Source: Terriglobia bacterium (lineage in GTDB: Bacteria; Acidobacteriota; Terriglobia; JAJPHL01). Taken from it: a stretch of 62,409 bases of DNA. The notes under the pieces were generated by a model. The model saw nothing but the letters and a program-made list of their open reading frames with translations. It ran no database searches and was not told the origin of the DNA. Position numbers and translations under genes: made by a program. Below are positions 17,755-27,454 of the stretch, piece by piece. How positions within the stretch are numbered: the first letter of the stretch is position 1; each line of letters starts with the position of its first letter. Location: contig JAJPHL010000018.1 of NCBI GenBank assembly GCA_021325275.1, forward strand, positions 1 to 62,409, written 5' to 3'.

Positions 17755-20439
17755 TTATCCACCCAAGCTTGCAAGACTCTCGCGCATTTTCTTTTGCTGG
17801 ATTTCGTTGTCGGCGAGTTTCGCGCGCATGCCTTCCACCACCTGCTTTGGCGCGCGCTCGAGGAATTCGCTGTTGCCGAGCTGCGATGTCAGCGACGTCT
17901 GCTGTTTAACGAGGCCCGCGAGATCTTTTTCGAGGCGCGCGCGTTCCGCCGCCGAGTCCACGGCGCCCGCGTACGGGATGCGCACGGTGAACTGCGGGGC
18001 GTGCCGAAGAACACCGCCTTTCTCAGACGGCGGCTTGTCGAGCACGTCGAGCGCGGTACGCGCCAGTCCCGCGAACGCTCCGGCGTATTGCTCGGCGCGC
18101 GAGCGCAACACCGGGTCGGGTGAATAAAACTCCGCTTCGATTTCTTGCTTCAGATCGATCTTCATTTCCGCCCGCGCATTGCGAATTTGCGCGATCGCTT
18201 CCTGCAATGCTTCCATCTGTTTTTCGGCATCGTCGTTCAGGAACATCGCGTCGCAGCGCGGATAATCTTGCAGCGAGATGGATGGCGCATCGTCGCTGCC
18301 TCCCGTCAGCCGCTGCCACAATTCCTCGGTGATAAACGGCATGAAGGGATGCAGCAATCGCAGCGTGTTCTCAAGCGCCGCGGCAAGATTCCGCCAGGCG
18401 GCTTTGGTGTTGCGCAACTTCGCAAGTTCAATGTACCAATCGCAGAACTCGTGCCATACAAATTGATAGAGCACGTGCGCCGCTTGGTCGAAGCGATACG
18501 TTTCAAGCGCGTTCTCCACTTGATCGGCCACGCGATTCAAGCGTGACGCCATCCAGGCGTCTTCCAGCGCGACCTTGCCGTTCACCTCCGGCACCGGACG
18601 GAACGGGTGCGCGCGCTCGGCGGTGACGCCTTCGCCCTTCATGTCGAGGAATCGCGCGGCGTTCCAAATTTTGTTGGCGAACGCGCGATAGCTGGCCATG
18701 CGCGGCTCGGAGAGCGCGATGTCGGTGCCCGGCGAGGCCATCAGCGCGAGCGTGAAGCGCACGGCATCGGTGCCATATTTTTCCGTCACGACAAGGGGAT
18801 CGATCACGTTGCCCTTGGTTTTCGACATTTTCTGGCGGTCGGCGTTGCGCACCAGCGCGTGCAAGTAACAATCGCGGAATGGAATCCTGCCGGTGAATTC
18901 GATGCCGAACATCACCATGCGCGCCACCCAGAAAAACAGGATGTCGATGCCGGTGATCATCAGCGACGTGGGATAGAACATGCGCAGGTCCGGCGTGTCG
19001 GTGACTTCACCGGTCCAGCCGAGCGTGGTGAACGGCCACAGGCCGGAGCTGAACCATGTGTCGAGCACGTCTTCGTCTTGCTGCAGCGAACTTCCTCCGC
19101 ACTTACCGCATTTCTCCGGCGGAGCAACGGCCACGATCATTTCGCCGCAATCGCAATACCACGCGGGAATCCGATGGCCCCACCAAAGCTGGCGCGAGAT
19201 GCACCAGTCGCGGATGTTTTCCATCCAGCGGAGAAACTCGCGGCCCGCGGCTTCCGGCGCAAAGTGAATGTGTCCCGCGGGATCGTTGGTGTTCACCGTT
19301 ACGTCGATGGCGCGCTTCGCCAGCGGCGCCGTGCGCACGAACCACTGCGTCGATACGCGCGGCTCCACCACGGTTCCGCAGCGCTGGCACAATCCGATTG
19401 AGAGCGTGTGCGGCTCGATCTTTTCCATCAACCCGAGTTGCTCGAGATCGGCGACGATGCGCTTGCGCGCTTCAAAGCGATCGAGTCCCGCGTATTTTCC
19501 CGCGGACGGCGTCATGTGCGCGCGCTCGTCGAGCACTTCGATGCGGGGAAGGTTGTGGCGCAGGCCGCACTCGTAGTCGTTGGGATCGTGCGCGGGCGTC
19601 ACTTTCACCGCGCCGGTGCCGAATTCCATACTGGCGAGTTCGTCGGTAATGAACGGAATGTCGCGATCGGCCAGCGGCAAGCGCGCGAAACGCCCATGAT
19701 ACTTCGTGTATCGCTCGTCGGCGGGATTCACCGCGACGGCCGTGTCGCCGAGCATCGTTTCGGGCCGCGTCGTCGCGACCACCACATACTCGTTCGGGGT
19801 CCTCGATTCGGCGGCGATGGGATAACGGATGTGCCAAAGCGATCCGTTGCGTTCTTCGTGATTCACTTCCAGATCGCTGAGCGCGGTTTGGCAACGCGGA
19901 CACCATTGAATGATGTAGGTGCCGCGATAGATCAAATCTTTTTGGTATAGCGTGACGAACACGTGGCGCACCGCGCGCGACAATCCCGCGTCGAGCGTGA
20001 ATCGCTCGCGCGACCAATCACAGGAGTCGCCGAGGCGCACCATTTGTTTCTTGATCGTGCCGCCGTTGCGCTCTTTGTAATCCCAAACGCGCTTTTCGAA
20101 CGCTTCGCGGCCGAGTTGCTTCTTGGTGAGTCCTTCGGCGGCGATTTCGCGTTCCACCATCACTTGCGTGGCGATTCCGGCGTGATCGGTGCCGGGGAGC
20201 CACAACACGTTGTCGCCGCGCATGCGCCGCCAGCGCACAATCGCGTCGATGAGCGCGTGCTCGAGCATATGGCCCATGTGCAGCATTCCGGTAACGTTGG
20301 GCGGCGGAATCACGATGGAAAACGCCGGGTGCTTCGTCTCGGTGTTGGACGCGCGATACAGTTCGCGCTCCACCCACAGACGCGCCCACTTCGGCTCGAT
20401 CCCCGAGGGATCGTACGCTTTGGAAAGTTCCTCGGACAT
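17755..20439 (-). CDS. valS: Valyl-tRNA synthetase
   Basis: A class Ia synthetase of 894 residues that charges tRNA-Val. The HIGH-type signature lies in PPPNVTGMLHMGHMLEHAL. An editing domain (about residues 200-340) contains VVATTRPETMLGDTAVAV. A zinc-binding segment has CDCGEMIVA and CGKCGG. The KMSKS loop is RQKMSKTKGNVIDP. The anticodon-binding domain and a C-terminal coiled coil (ERARLEKDLAGLVKQQTSL) complete the usual architecture. First gene of the valS-birA-coaX run. Confidence 0.97.
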   Translation of the reverse strand: MSEELSKAYDPSGIEPKWARLWVERELYRASNTETKHPAFSIVIPPPNVTGMLHMGHMLEHALIDAIVRWRRMRGDNVLWLPGTDHAGIATQVMVEREIAAEGLTKKQLGREAFEKRVWDYKERNGGTIKKQMVRLGDSCDWSRERFTLDAGLSRAVRHVFVTLYQKDLIYRGTYIIQWCPRCQTALSDLEVNHEERNGSLWHIRYPIAAESRTPNEYVVVATTRPETMLGDTAVAVNPADERYTKYHGRFARLPLADRDIPFITDELASMEFGTGAVKVTPAHDPNDYECGLRHNLPRIEVLDERAHMTPSAGKYAGLDRFEARKRIVADLEQLGLMEKIEPHTLSIGLCQRCGTVVEPRVSTQWFVRTAPLAKRAIDVTVNTNDPAGHIHFAPEAAGREFLRWMENIRDWCISRQLWWGHRIPAWYCDCGEMIVAVAPPEKCGKCGGSSLQQDEDVLDTWFSSGLWPFTTLGWTGEVTDTPDLRMFYPTSLMITGIDILFFWVARMVMFGIEFTGRIPFRDCYLHALVRNADRQKMSKTKGNVIDPLVVTEKYGTDAVRFTLALMASPGTDIALSEPRMASYRAFANKIWNAARFLDMKGEGVTAERAHPFRPVPEVNGKVALEDAWMASRLNRVADQVENALETYRFDQAAHVLYQFVWHEFCDWYIELAKLRNTKAAWRNLAAALENTLRLLHPFMPFITEELWQRLTGGSDDAPSISLQDYPRCDAMFLNDDAEKQMEALQEAIAQIRNARAEMKIDLKQEIEAEFYSPDPVLRSRAEQYAGAFAGLARTALDVLDKPPSEKGGVLRHAPQFTVRIPYAGAVDSAAERARLEKDLAGLVKQQTSLTSQLGNSEFLERAPKQVVEGMRAKLADNEIQQKKMRESLASLGG

Positions 20440-20496
20440 GAAACTTTTATCGTATCACGCAGGCTAAAAACGAAACCGCGGATGAACGCCGATGGA

Positions 20497-20526
20497 CGCC
20501 GATAAAAACGAAAGTGCTTATCGGCG
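20497..20526. repeat. Inverted repeat overlapping the stop codon of copy B
   Basis: Perfect 9-bp arms CGCCGATAA (20497-20505) and TTATCGGCG (20518-20526) with a 12-base loop. The preceding bases (20475-20496) continue a diverged version of the dispersed repeat seen at 11.4 and 38.8 kb. The stop codon of the minus-strand gene at 20518 is part of the right arm. It probably acts as a terminator. Confidence 0.75.
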
Positions 20527-21573
20527 GCGTCGCAGTTCCGCGCTGTACGCGAGGATCGCTTTGCACGACGCCTTATTGTCCACCGAGTGCGCGGCAATGC
20601 GCGCGCCGGCGGGGATCGCGATCGGCTGGCGATAGAAGTACGTGGGGTGATAGCTGGGGAAGTCGGGACGAAACAGTCCCAGCACGTCCATCGATCCGTT
20701 GGGAAGAAGCGCTTCCATTTCCATCGCATTTTGCGGATAGACGGCGAGCGCTTCGAGGCCCGAAGGAATTGTGTTGGCGCCACAAGCGAGATCGAGGTGT
20801 CGCACGGGATGGGCCGGCGCTTTCGAGGAGAAGAAAAGCTCAAGGCGATTCTTCGACACCGGCGGATGCGGCGCGGGCGACGCCTCCGCACTGTTGTCGA
20901 CGTAGTGCAGCGCGACAATCACGCGTGATCCCGCGGGAAGTTGCTGCGCCACGCCGTCGGGCCACTCGACAAACTGTTCGGGCGGCGACCAATTGCCAAG
21001 ATACGTTTTTTTCTTGGCGGCGTCTTCAATCCAAAACTCCGCGGACTGGATCGCGCCGCCCGCCGGAGTGAATCGCCACGCGGAAATCCAGCGCGATTCT
21101 TTCACGGGCGCGGACGATTCGCCCGCGACGACCAGTCCCGGCTTTTCCGCATCGTCATCAGGAGATTTCGGCTTGGGCAAATTCTTGGCGTCGCCGACGG
21201 GCGCGCCGCCTTCCACCCAATCCACAAGCAACTCGGTTTCGAGCGGCGTCAAGCTGCGGTCATTCGAGAAGTCCGCGAAACCTTGCGCCGCGTTCCACGG
21301 CGGCATGCGACGCTCGAGGATTTCTTCCTTGATCGCCTTGGCCCACGGACGGACTTGATCGTACGTTTCCAGCGCCATCGGCGCGTATCCGCCGTCGCGA
21401 TGGCAGCCTTGGCAACGCCGCTCGAGAATGCGGACGACTTCCTTGTTGAACGTGACCTTCGTCGTGATGGGATCGTGCGCCTGCATCGTCGGCGAGTAGC
21501 AGATGACGGTCAGCAGAAAGAAAAGCGATGCGCACCGTGTGATCTGCATCGCTATTTTCGAAACAAGCTTCAC
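20518..21573 (-). CDS. Degenerate cytochrome c - monooxygenase paralogue (copy B)
   Basis: A 351-residue exported protein related to copies A, C and D. Signal peptide about residues 9-32. The haem c motif is CQGCH, followed by the conserved APMALETYDQVRPWAKAI and MPPWNAA segments. The second half is shorter and diverged. It retains only a single LHY-type histidine and lacks the His-His, HMHxRGK and (D/E)EM copper ligands seen in the other copies. It therefore cannot form the two copper sites and may be an electron carrier or a decaying paralogue. The C-terminal run of arginines and the stop codon come from an intergenic repeat. Confidence 0.8.
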   Translation of the reverse strand: MKLVSKIAMQITRCASLFFLLTVICYSPTMQAHDPITTKVTFNKEVVRILERRCQGCHRDGGYAPMALETYDQVRPWAKAIKEEILERRMPPWNAAQGFADFSNDRSLTPLETELLVDWVEGGAPVGDAKNLPKPKSPDDDAEKPGLVVAGESSAPVKESRWISAWRFTPAGGAIQSAEFWIEDAAKKKTYLGNWSPPEQFVEWPDGVAQQLPAGSRVIVALHYVDNSAEASPAPHPPVSKNRLELFFSSKAPAHPVRHLDLACGANTIPSGLEALAVYPQNAMEMEALLPNGSMDVLGLFRPDFPSYHPTYFYRQPIAIPAGARIAAHSVDNKASCKAILAYSAELRRRR

Positions 21574-21629
21574 GAAGAAATTCTACCCGGTTGCGTCTTT
21601 GAGAGCAATCTTCTGGTTTTTCACGAATA

Positions 21630-21807
21630 AGGCGCAGGACTATGTAGCGGCGCGCGGTAAAGTGCGAGATAGCGCCTGGCTGAGGGTTTTTTTCACCGCA
21701 GAGACGCAGAGGCGCAGAGAAAACCTAGTTGACGAATCAATCAGGTTTTCTCTGCGCCTCTGCGTCTCTGCGTTAAAAAAACCGCCAGTTACCCGCTACT
21801 TCCCTCG
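21630..21807. repeat. Junction repeat, copy 1, containing a perfect 29-bp inverted repeat
   Basis: A 178-bp segment starting AGGCGCAGGACTATGTAG and ending CCGCTACTTCCCTCG. Within it 21697-21725 and 21744-21772 are perfect 29-base inverted arms made of CGCAGAG-type units with an 18-base loop, followed by a run of A. A second, shorter copy lies at 22514-22628, on the other side of the aspartic-protease cassette. Confidence 0.85.
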
Positions 21808-21814
21808 TCGCCCT

Positions 21815-22192
21815 CTAAACTGCTAACAGCGGCCGGATCAGGACGCTCCCGCCTTCGATCACGTCGAGCACCACTTGACTTCCATGCAGCAGCGACATTC
21901 CTACAAGCGGTCCGCCTTCCGCTTCCGACACGACGATCCCGCGTTCTTCGTCATGCCACTTTGCTGTCGCGAGATACAGGTTAAGACGGACCAGGCTGCC
22001 GTCTGCCAAACACGCATCCTCGCTACCTATGAAAGGCAATCCCAGAGACCTGATTGTGGAACTGGACAGTGTCAGGTGGTCGGTGAAGCCGGTATCGAGT
22101 ACCGCGTCCACTTCCACTTCTTGTCTGTTGGGCCCAACGACCGTTACGCGGATGGTCGCTTCTAGGGCGTCGTTGACGTCACCCGTGATCAT
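21815..22192 (-). CDS. Clan AA retropepsin-like aspartic protease
   Basis: A 125-residue single-domain protease of the retropepsin fold, close in form to the AF_0612/DTGF family (TIGR03698). The catalytic motif DAVLDTGFTDHLTL lies at about residues 27-40. The second conserved region GPLVGMSLLHGSQVVLDV contains the LxGxxxL-type motif. One DTG per chain means it should act as a homodimer. No signal peptide. The start is the ATG that overlaps the TGA of the preceding small gene by 4 bp; the longer open frame upstream is a shadow. The cassette is bracketed by duplicated junction sequence. Confidence 0.85.
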   Translation of the reverse strand: MITGDVNDALEATIRVTVVGPNRQEVEVDAVLDTGFTDHLTLSSSTIRSLGLPFIGSEDACLADGSLVRLNLYLATAKWHDEERGIVVSEAEGGPLVGMSLLHGSQVVLDVIEGGSVLIRPLLAV

Positions 22193-22458
22193 CGTGCCGA
22201 GACGGCAAAGCGCCCGCCCAGGCGATGGGCCGCCGGAAAACCAACGCGCACGATATAAAAGCGCGCGCCGGGATATTTGTCCATCGCTCTTTTGATTGCG
22301 GCTACCTCGTCGCGATCGATCTCGAAGTTCCCAGTCTCGATGTCCAATATGACGAATTCGCCGCGGTGCGCAGGCTCGACCACCGCGCGTATCTTTTCGT
22401 CGTAGATCGCCCTGCCACGCGCGGCGATTTCTTCGGCCCCTCGGTTCACGCTCTGCAT
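22189..22458 (-). CDS. Conserved small protein paired with the aspartic protease
   Basis: An 89-residue cytosolic protein with no signal peptide. Visible features: a charged N-terminal helix (about 1-25) and a beta-rich core EFVILDIETGNFEIDRDEV, then a helix and the strand ARFYIVRVGF. Small proteins of this sort are often encoded just before DTGF-type aspartic proteases, and here the two overlap by 4 bp (ATGA). It may be the substrate, inhibitor or chaperone of the protease; nothing in the sequence decides this. A toxin-antitoxin role is conceivable but unsupported. Confidence 0.7.
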   Translation of the reverse strand: MQSVNRGAEEIAARGRAIYDEKIRAVVEPAHRGEFVILDIETGNFEIDRDEVAAIKRAMDKYPGARFYIVRVGFPAAHRLGGRFAVSAR

Positions 22459-22513
22459 GGCTCAATCATACCGCAACAGCCAGATTACCGACCGCTGCGG
22501 GCTGTCACTCGTG

Positions 22514-22628
22514 AGGCGCAGGACTATGTAGCCGCGCGGTAAAGTGCGAGATAGCGCCTGGCTGAAGGTTTTTTCAACGCAGAGACGCAGAGGGCGCAAA
22601 AACCGCCAGTTACCGGCTACTTCCCTCG
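22514..22628. repeat. Junction repeat, copy 2
   Basis: Nearly identical to 21630-21807 but missing about 60 bases that correspond to the loop and right arm of the inverted repeat. The last 19 bases overlap the 3' end of the coding sequence of copy C (stop at 22610). Copy 1 therefore includes a duplicate of the end of that gene. Confidence 0.8.
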
Positions 22629-23935
22629 GTCACCGCGGACTTCTTGATCTGCTGGCTGTCGAGACTGTACGTCATGAAGCCGATCATCATTTCTTCCCAG
22701 GTCTGATCGCCCCATTTTACGTCTTTCGTCGCGTCGGGATTGTACTTGTTGCCCTTCGAGTTGTCGTAGTACGCGGTGCATTCGAGGCGCGAGCCTTTGG
22801 GGATCACCAACGGCTCGGCCAAACTGTAGATCATCTGCCAGTTGAAATCGTACTTCGGTATCGAGAGCACCACGCGCGACTGTCCGTCGGGCGTGATCAA
22901 GCGATACTCAAAGCTCTTGCCACGCAGATGCATGTGCGGGATCAGGCCCCAGATGCGCGCGTCTTCAGCGAACGTTACCGAGGAATCCACGCGATGATTC
23001 GCTTCTCCGGCGGGAATCGTGAAACGGCCGTTCTGTACGCCGATCGTGCGGATTTCGTTCACCGGCGGCTGGCTCAAGTAGAACAAACCGATTTTTGCGT
23101 GATCCTTCACTGACTTGCCCTTCGGTGTGTAGTGAATCTGGAAAATCAGGTTCGATCCCGCGGGAATGCGCATGCCCGATCCCGCCGGGAACACCGTGCC
23201 GCGTTCTCCGGGCCCCGTGGCTGTGAGGAAATATCCCAAAGTTTCGCGATTCACTTTCGTTCCCTTGATCTCGGCGGGTGCGTCGCGCTTGCCGGTGTCG
23301 AAATTCTTGCCGGGGATGATGCCGAACGGCTTGGGACGATCGGTCGGCGGCGGTTGGATGAACACAATCACGTGATGCACCACCGAGGAATCCACGTTGC
23401 GGATTTCCGCCGCGCGAATCCATTTATCTTCCTTGAAATTGGTGGGCACCGCGAAGTGCTGGTAGACCACCACGCCCTCGGCGGGCACGGTGAACTCTTC
23501 CTCCATCTCGAACACTTGATCCGGCTCGCCGACGTTCCAGCCTCTCGCGAATTTCGGCGCGACCGGAAGATCCTTAGCGTCGCCTTCCTTCGCTCCCGTG
23601 TCGACCCACGTCTTGATCGTCTCGATTTGCGCGGTGGTCAGCGTGCGGTCATTGAGGAAATGTCCGTACGTGGGATCGGCGGTCCACGGCGGCATCGTGC
23701 GCGCCGTGACTTTCTCGCGGATCGACTTGATCCACGGACGCACTTCGTTGTACGTGATTAGCGACATCGGCGCAACGTTGCCGTCGCGATGGCACGTGAC
23801 GCAGCGATCGTAGAAAATCGGCGCGACGTCCTTCGTGAACGTGGGCGCCGTAGTGGTCGCCGGTTTGTCGGCGGCGAAAGCCAGCGCCGGCAGCAATAAG
23901 AACGCCGGCAGCAACACGATTAGTGCGCGTTTCAT
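22610..23935 (-). CDS. Exported cytochrome c - PHM-like copper monooxygenase fusion (copy C)
   Basis: A 441-residue protein with a clear signal peptide (1-21, ending ALAFA), haem c motif CVTCH, and the full copper-ligand set of the PHM-like fold: VVHHVIVF, IFQIHYTPKGK, IPHMHLRGKSFEY and WEEMMIG. Compared with copy A it has an insertion around residues 225-260 between the His-His and HYTP motifs. It lies 30 bp downstream of copy D on the same strand, a probable two-gene operon. A likely role is periplasmic or extracellular hydroxylation of a small organic substrate, with electrons delivered through the haem; substrate unknown. Confidence 0.88.
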   Translation of the reverse strand: MKRALIVLLPAFLLLPALAFAADKPATTTAPTFTKDVAPIFYDRCVTCHRDGNVAPMSLITYNEVRPWIKSIREKVTARTMPPWTADPTYGHFLNDRTLTTAQIETIKTWVDTGAKEGDAKDLPVAPKFARGWNVGEPDQVFEMEEEFTVPAEGVVVYQHFAVPTNFKEDKWIRAAEIRNVDSSVVHHVIVFIQPPPTDRPKPFGIIPGKNFDTGKRDAPAEIKGTKVNRETLGYFLTATGPGERGTVFPAGSGMRIPAGSNLIFQIHYTPKGKSVKDHAKIGLFYLSQPPVNEIRTIGVQNGRFTIPAGEANHRVDSSVTFAEDARIWGLIPHMHLRGKSFEYRLITPDGQSRVVLSIPKYDFNWQMIYSLAEPLVIPKGSRLECTAYYDNSKGNKYNPDATKDVKWGDQTWEEMMIGFMTYSLDSQQIKKSAVTEGSSR

Positions 23936-23965
23936 CGAGTACTTCCTCCTCGTCGAATGAACCTA

Positions 23966-25264
23966 CTAGCGGTTGCCGCCTTCCATCGTTGCGGCGAGGT
24001 GTCTGTTCGGGAGCGCAAACGTGGTAAAGCCGATCATCATCTCTTCCCAGGTTTGATCTCCCCACGTCACATCCTTCGACGGATCTGGATTGAATTTGTT
24101 CCCTTTCGAATTGTCAAAATATGCGGTGCACTCGATCCGCGAGCCCTTGGGCACGAGCAACGGTTCCGCCAGGTTGTAGCCGGCTTGCCAGTTGAAGTCG
24201 TACTTCGGCACTTCCAGCAGAATTTGCGAGCGGCCGTCGGGCGTCACCAGACGGAACTCGAAGCTCTTGCCGCGCACGTGCATGTGCGGGAACAAACTCA
24301 TGACGGTCGCGTCTTCGGTAAAGGTCGCCGACGACTCCACCATGTAATTGGCCTCGTTGGCGGGGATCGTGAAACGGCCGTTCAACACGCCCACGTTGCG
24401 ATCCTCGAATTTCGGCGGCTCGGTGGCAAACCGGAAGCCCACCCGCGTGCGATCGGTGGTGGCATGTCCATTCGGCGTATAGTGAAGTTGGAAAATGAAC
24501 TCCATGCCCGCCTTGATCAACATTCCGTGACCGGGCTTCATGAACATGGCCTGATCGCCCGGCCCCGACCCGATCAGCAGCGAGCCGAGTTTCTGTTGGA
24601 CTCGGGCGCGGCTCGGATCGCGGGGCGCCTGCGGCAATCGGCCGAGGTTTGTACGGAGTCCGTCGGGCAGCGAGGGACCGGTCTTGGGATCGTAGATGAA
24701 CACGATCGCGTGATGGATCACGGCGCGATTCCCCATTTTGATTTCAGCCGCCGTCACCCATTTGTCTTCCGTGAAGTTGCTCGGCACGGTCCAGTGCTGG
24801 TATTCCACAACGCCTTCGGCGGGGACGTTGAATGTCTCCGGCATGCTGAAGACCGCATCGGGTTTGCCGATCGACCAGCCGTCGGGATAATCAGGTTGCT
24901 TCGGGAGATCCTTGGCGTCGCCTTCTTTGGCGCCGGCGTCGATCCACGCCACGATGGTATCGATGTCTTTTTGCTGCAAGCGGCGATCGTTGGAAAATTT
25001 TCCGACGTGCGGATCGGCTTGCCAAGGCGGCATCACGCGCTCGCTGACCTTTTCACGAATCGACTTGATCCACGGCCGCGCACTCTTGTAGTCGAGCAGC
25101 GACATCGGTGCGGCCTCGCCGGGACGGTGACAATCGACGCAGTTCTTGTAGAAGATCGGCGCAATGTCTTTGGAAAAAGTCGGAGTGGTGGATGTGGGAG
25201 ACGCGGCGAATGCCACGCTCGCAAACGTCAACAATAGAGATGCAGTCAGGATCAGACGCTTCAT
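23966..25264 (-). CDS. Exported cytochrome c - PHM-like copper monooxygenase fusion (copy D)
   Basis: A 432-residue paralogue of copy C. Signal peptide 1-20, haem motif CVDCH, and copper ligands in VIHHAIVF, IFQLHYTPNGH, FPHMHVRGKSFEF and WEEMMIGFTTFAL. The conserved middle segment APMSLLDYKSARPWIKSIREKV and MPPWQADPHVGKF matches the other copies, so the N-terminal unit is longer than the haem motif alone. It begins 81 bp downstream of the AraC gene and is followed by copy C. Tandem duplication of C and D is likely. Confidence 0.88.
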   Translation of the reverse strand: MKRLILTASLLLTFASVAFAASPTSTTPTFSKDIAPIFYKNCVDCHRPGEAAPMSLLDYKSARPWIKSIREKVSERVMPPWQADPHVGKFSNDRRLQQKDIDTIVAWIDAGAKEGDAKDLPKQPDYPDGWSIGKPDAVFSMPETFNVPAEGVVEYQHWTVPSNFTEDKWVTAAEIKMGNRAVIHHAIVFIYDPKTGPSLPDGLRTNLGRLPQAPRDPSRARVQQKLGSLLIGSGPGDQAMFMKPGHGMLIKAGMEFIFQLHYTPNGHATTDRTRVGFRFATEPPKFEDRNVGVLNGRFTIPANEANYMVESSATFTEDATVMSLFPHMHVRGKSFEFRLVTPDGRSQILLEVPKYDFNWQAGYNLAEPLLVPKGSRIECTAYFDNSKGNKFNPDPSKDVTWGDQTWEEMMIGFTTFALPNRHLAATMEGGNR

Positions 25265-25345
25265 GGAGAATCCCCCGAGGACGAAGTTAACAGCGTTATT
25301 CTAAATCACTGCGTACATGATAGCAAGCGGAAAATTGACGCGCGG

Positions 25346-26290
25346 TCATTCGGGGCTCGCAGCGCTGGGGGAACGCAGCGTTCTGATATCACGGATGGGT
25401 GGCTGGCCAAACAAACGGCTGTATTCACGACTGAATTGACTCGCGCTTTCGTATCCAACCTCAAACGCCACGGTGGCCGCATCGACATCGTCGGCGAGCA
25501 TTCGCGCCCGGGCGGCTTGTAGTCGAATCTGTTTTTGATATTGCAGCGGACTCATTGCCGTGAGCGCCCGAAAATGATGGTGAAGCGTCGAGACCGCCAT
25601 ACCTGCGGCATGCGCTACTTCTTCCACGTGAAGAGGCCTGGCATAGTTGGATCGGATCCAGGCGATCGCCTTTGCCGTGCGATGGCTCTGGTCTCCCAAC
25701 GTCGCAATGGCCCGCAATCGCGGACCCGCGGGTCCGCGCAGGATTCGATACATGATCTCGCGTTCGATGAGGCCGCTGAGAAACGGGATGTCCTCGGGTT
25801 TCGCCAGCAAGTCAAGCAGCCGGCACCAGGCGGCTAGGAATTCTTCCGAAACGCGACCCGTGGACATCGCGGGGCTGTCGTGCGGCGGCGCCAAAGGATG
25901 GAACTGCTCGCGCCCCAGAAACTCCCGAACGATCGCGATGTCGAGTTTCAGCGTGACGGCCAGGCAGGGTGATTCTTCGCTCGCTTCGACCACTCTGGCG
26001 ATGGTTGGCAGATCGAGCGAGGTGAGCAAATATCTCGACGAATCGTAAATCAAGGTCTTGGCGCCAAGCTGAACCTCCTTGCGTCCTTGCGGGATTACAA
26101 TCACGCTTGGTTCATAGGTAACCGGGCAGCCTGCGGTGGGAGCCGTCCTCCGGTGCAGCGTGAGACGAGGAATGGCGGTTGTCAATTTCTCCGCCGCGCC
26201 AATGAGCCGGGCAACTTTCCTGGCTAGTTCAGACGTCAACTCTTGCATCCGGCTCGACGCGCCGGACGGTCTCTTGCTTCGTTTCTTCAT
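25346..26290 (-). CDS. AraC family transcriptional regulator with AraC_N domain
   Basis: A 314-residue regulator. An N-terminal ligand-type domain (about 60-200: CPVTYEPSVIVIPQGRKEV, YLLTSLDLP) matches the AraC_N family (PF06719). The C-terminal double helix-turn-helix (about 215-305) contains VEEVAHAAGMAVSTLHHHFRAL and VAFEVGYESASQFSREYSRLFG. The start is the ATG followed by KKRSKRP, preceded by AAAGGAA; the frame is open further upstream but without a ribosome-binding site. It is divergent from an aldo/keto reductase, a usual target of this subfamily, and the gap holds paired direct repeats. Confidence 0.9.
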   Translation of the reverse strand: MKKRSKRPSGASSRMQELTSELARKVARLIGAAEKLTTAIPRLTLHRRTAPTAGCPVTYEPSVIVIPQGRKEVQLGAKTLIYDSSRYLLTSLDLPTIARVVEASEESPCLAVTLKLDIAIVREFLGREQFHPLAPPHDSPAMSTGRVSEEFLAAWCRLLDLLAKPEDIPFLSGLIEREIMYRILRGPAGPRLRAIATLGDQSHRTAKAIAWIRSNYARPLHVEEVAHAAGMAVSTLHHHFRALTAMSPLQYQKQIRLQAARARMLADDVDAATVAFEVGYESASQFSREYSRLFGQPPIRDIRTLRSPSAASPE

Positions 26291-26322
26291 GTCGGAAATT
26301 CCTTTGCTCCCTCCCAGAATAA

Positions 26323-27435
<1,113 letters not shown>

Positions 27436-27454
27436 AATCGCGCCAGGAGACTTT

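Noticed and set aside
22189-22458. Calling the small partner of the aspartic protease an antitoxin
   Set aside because: It has no recognisable antitoxin DNA-binding motif, and aspartic proteases are not established toxins; left as unknown.
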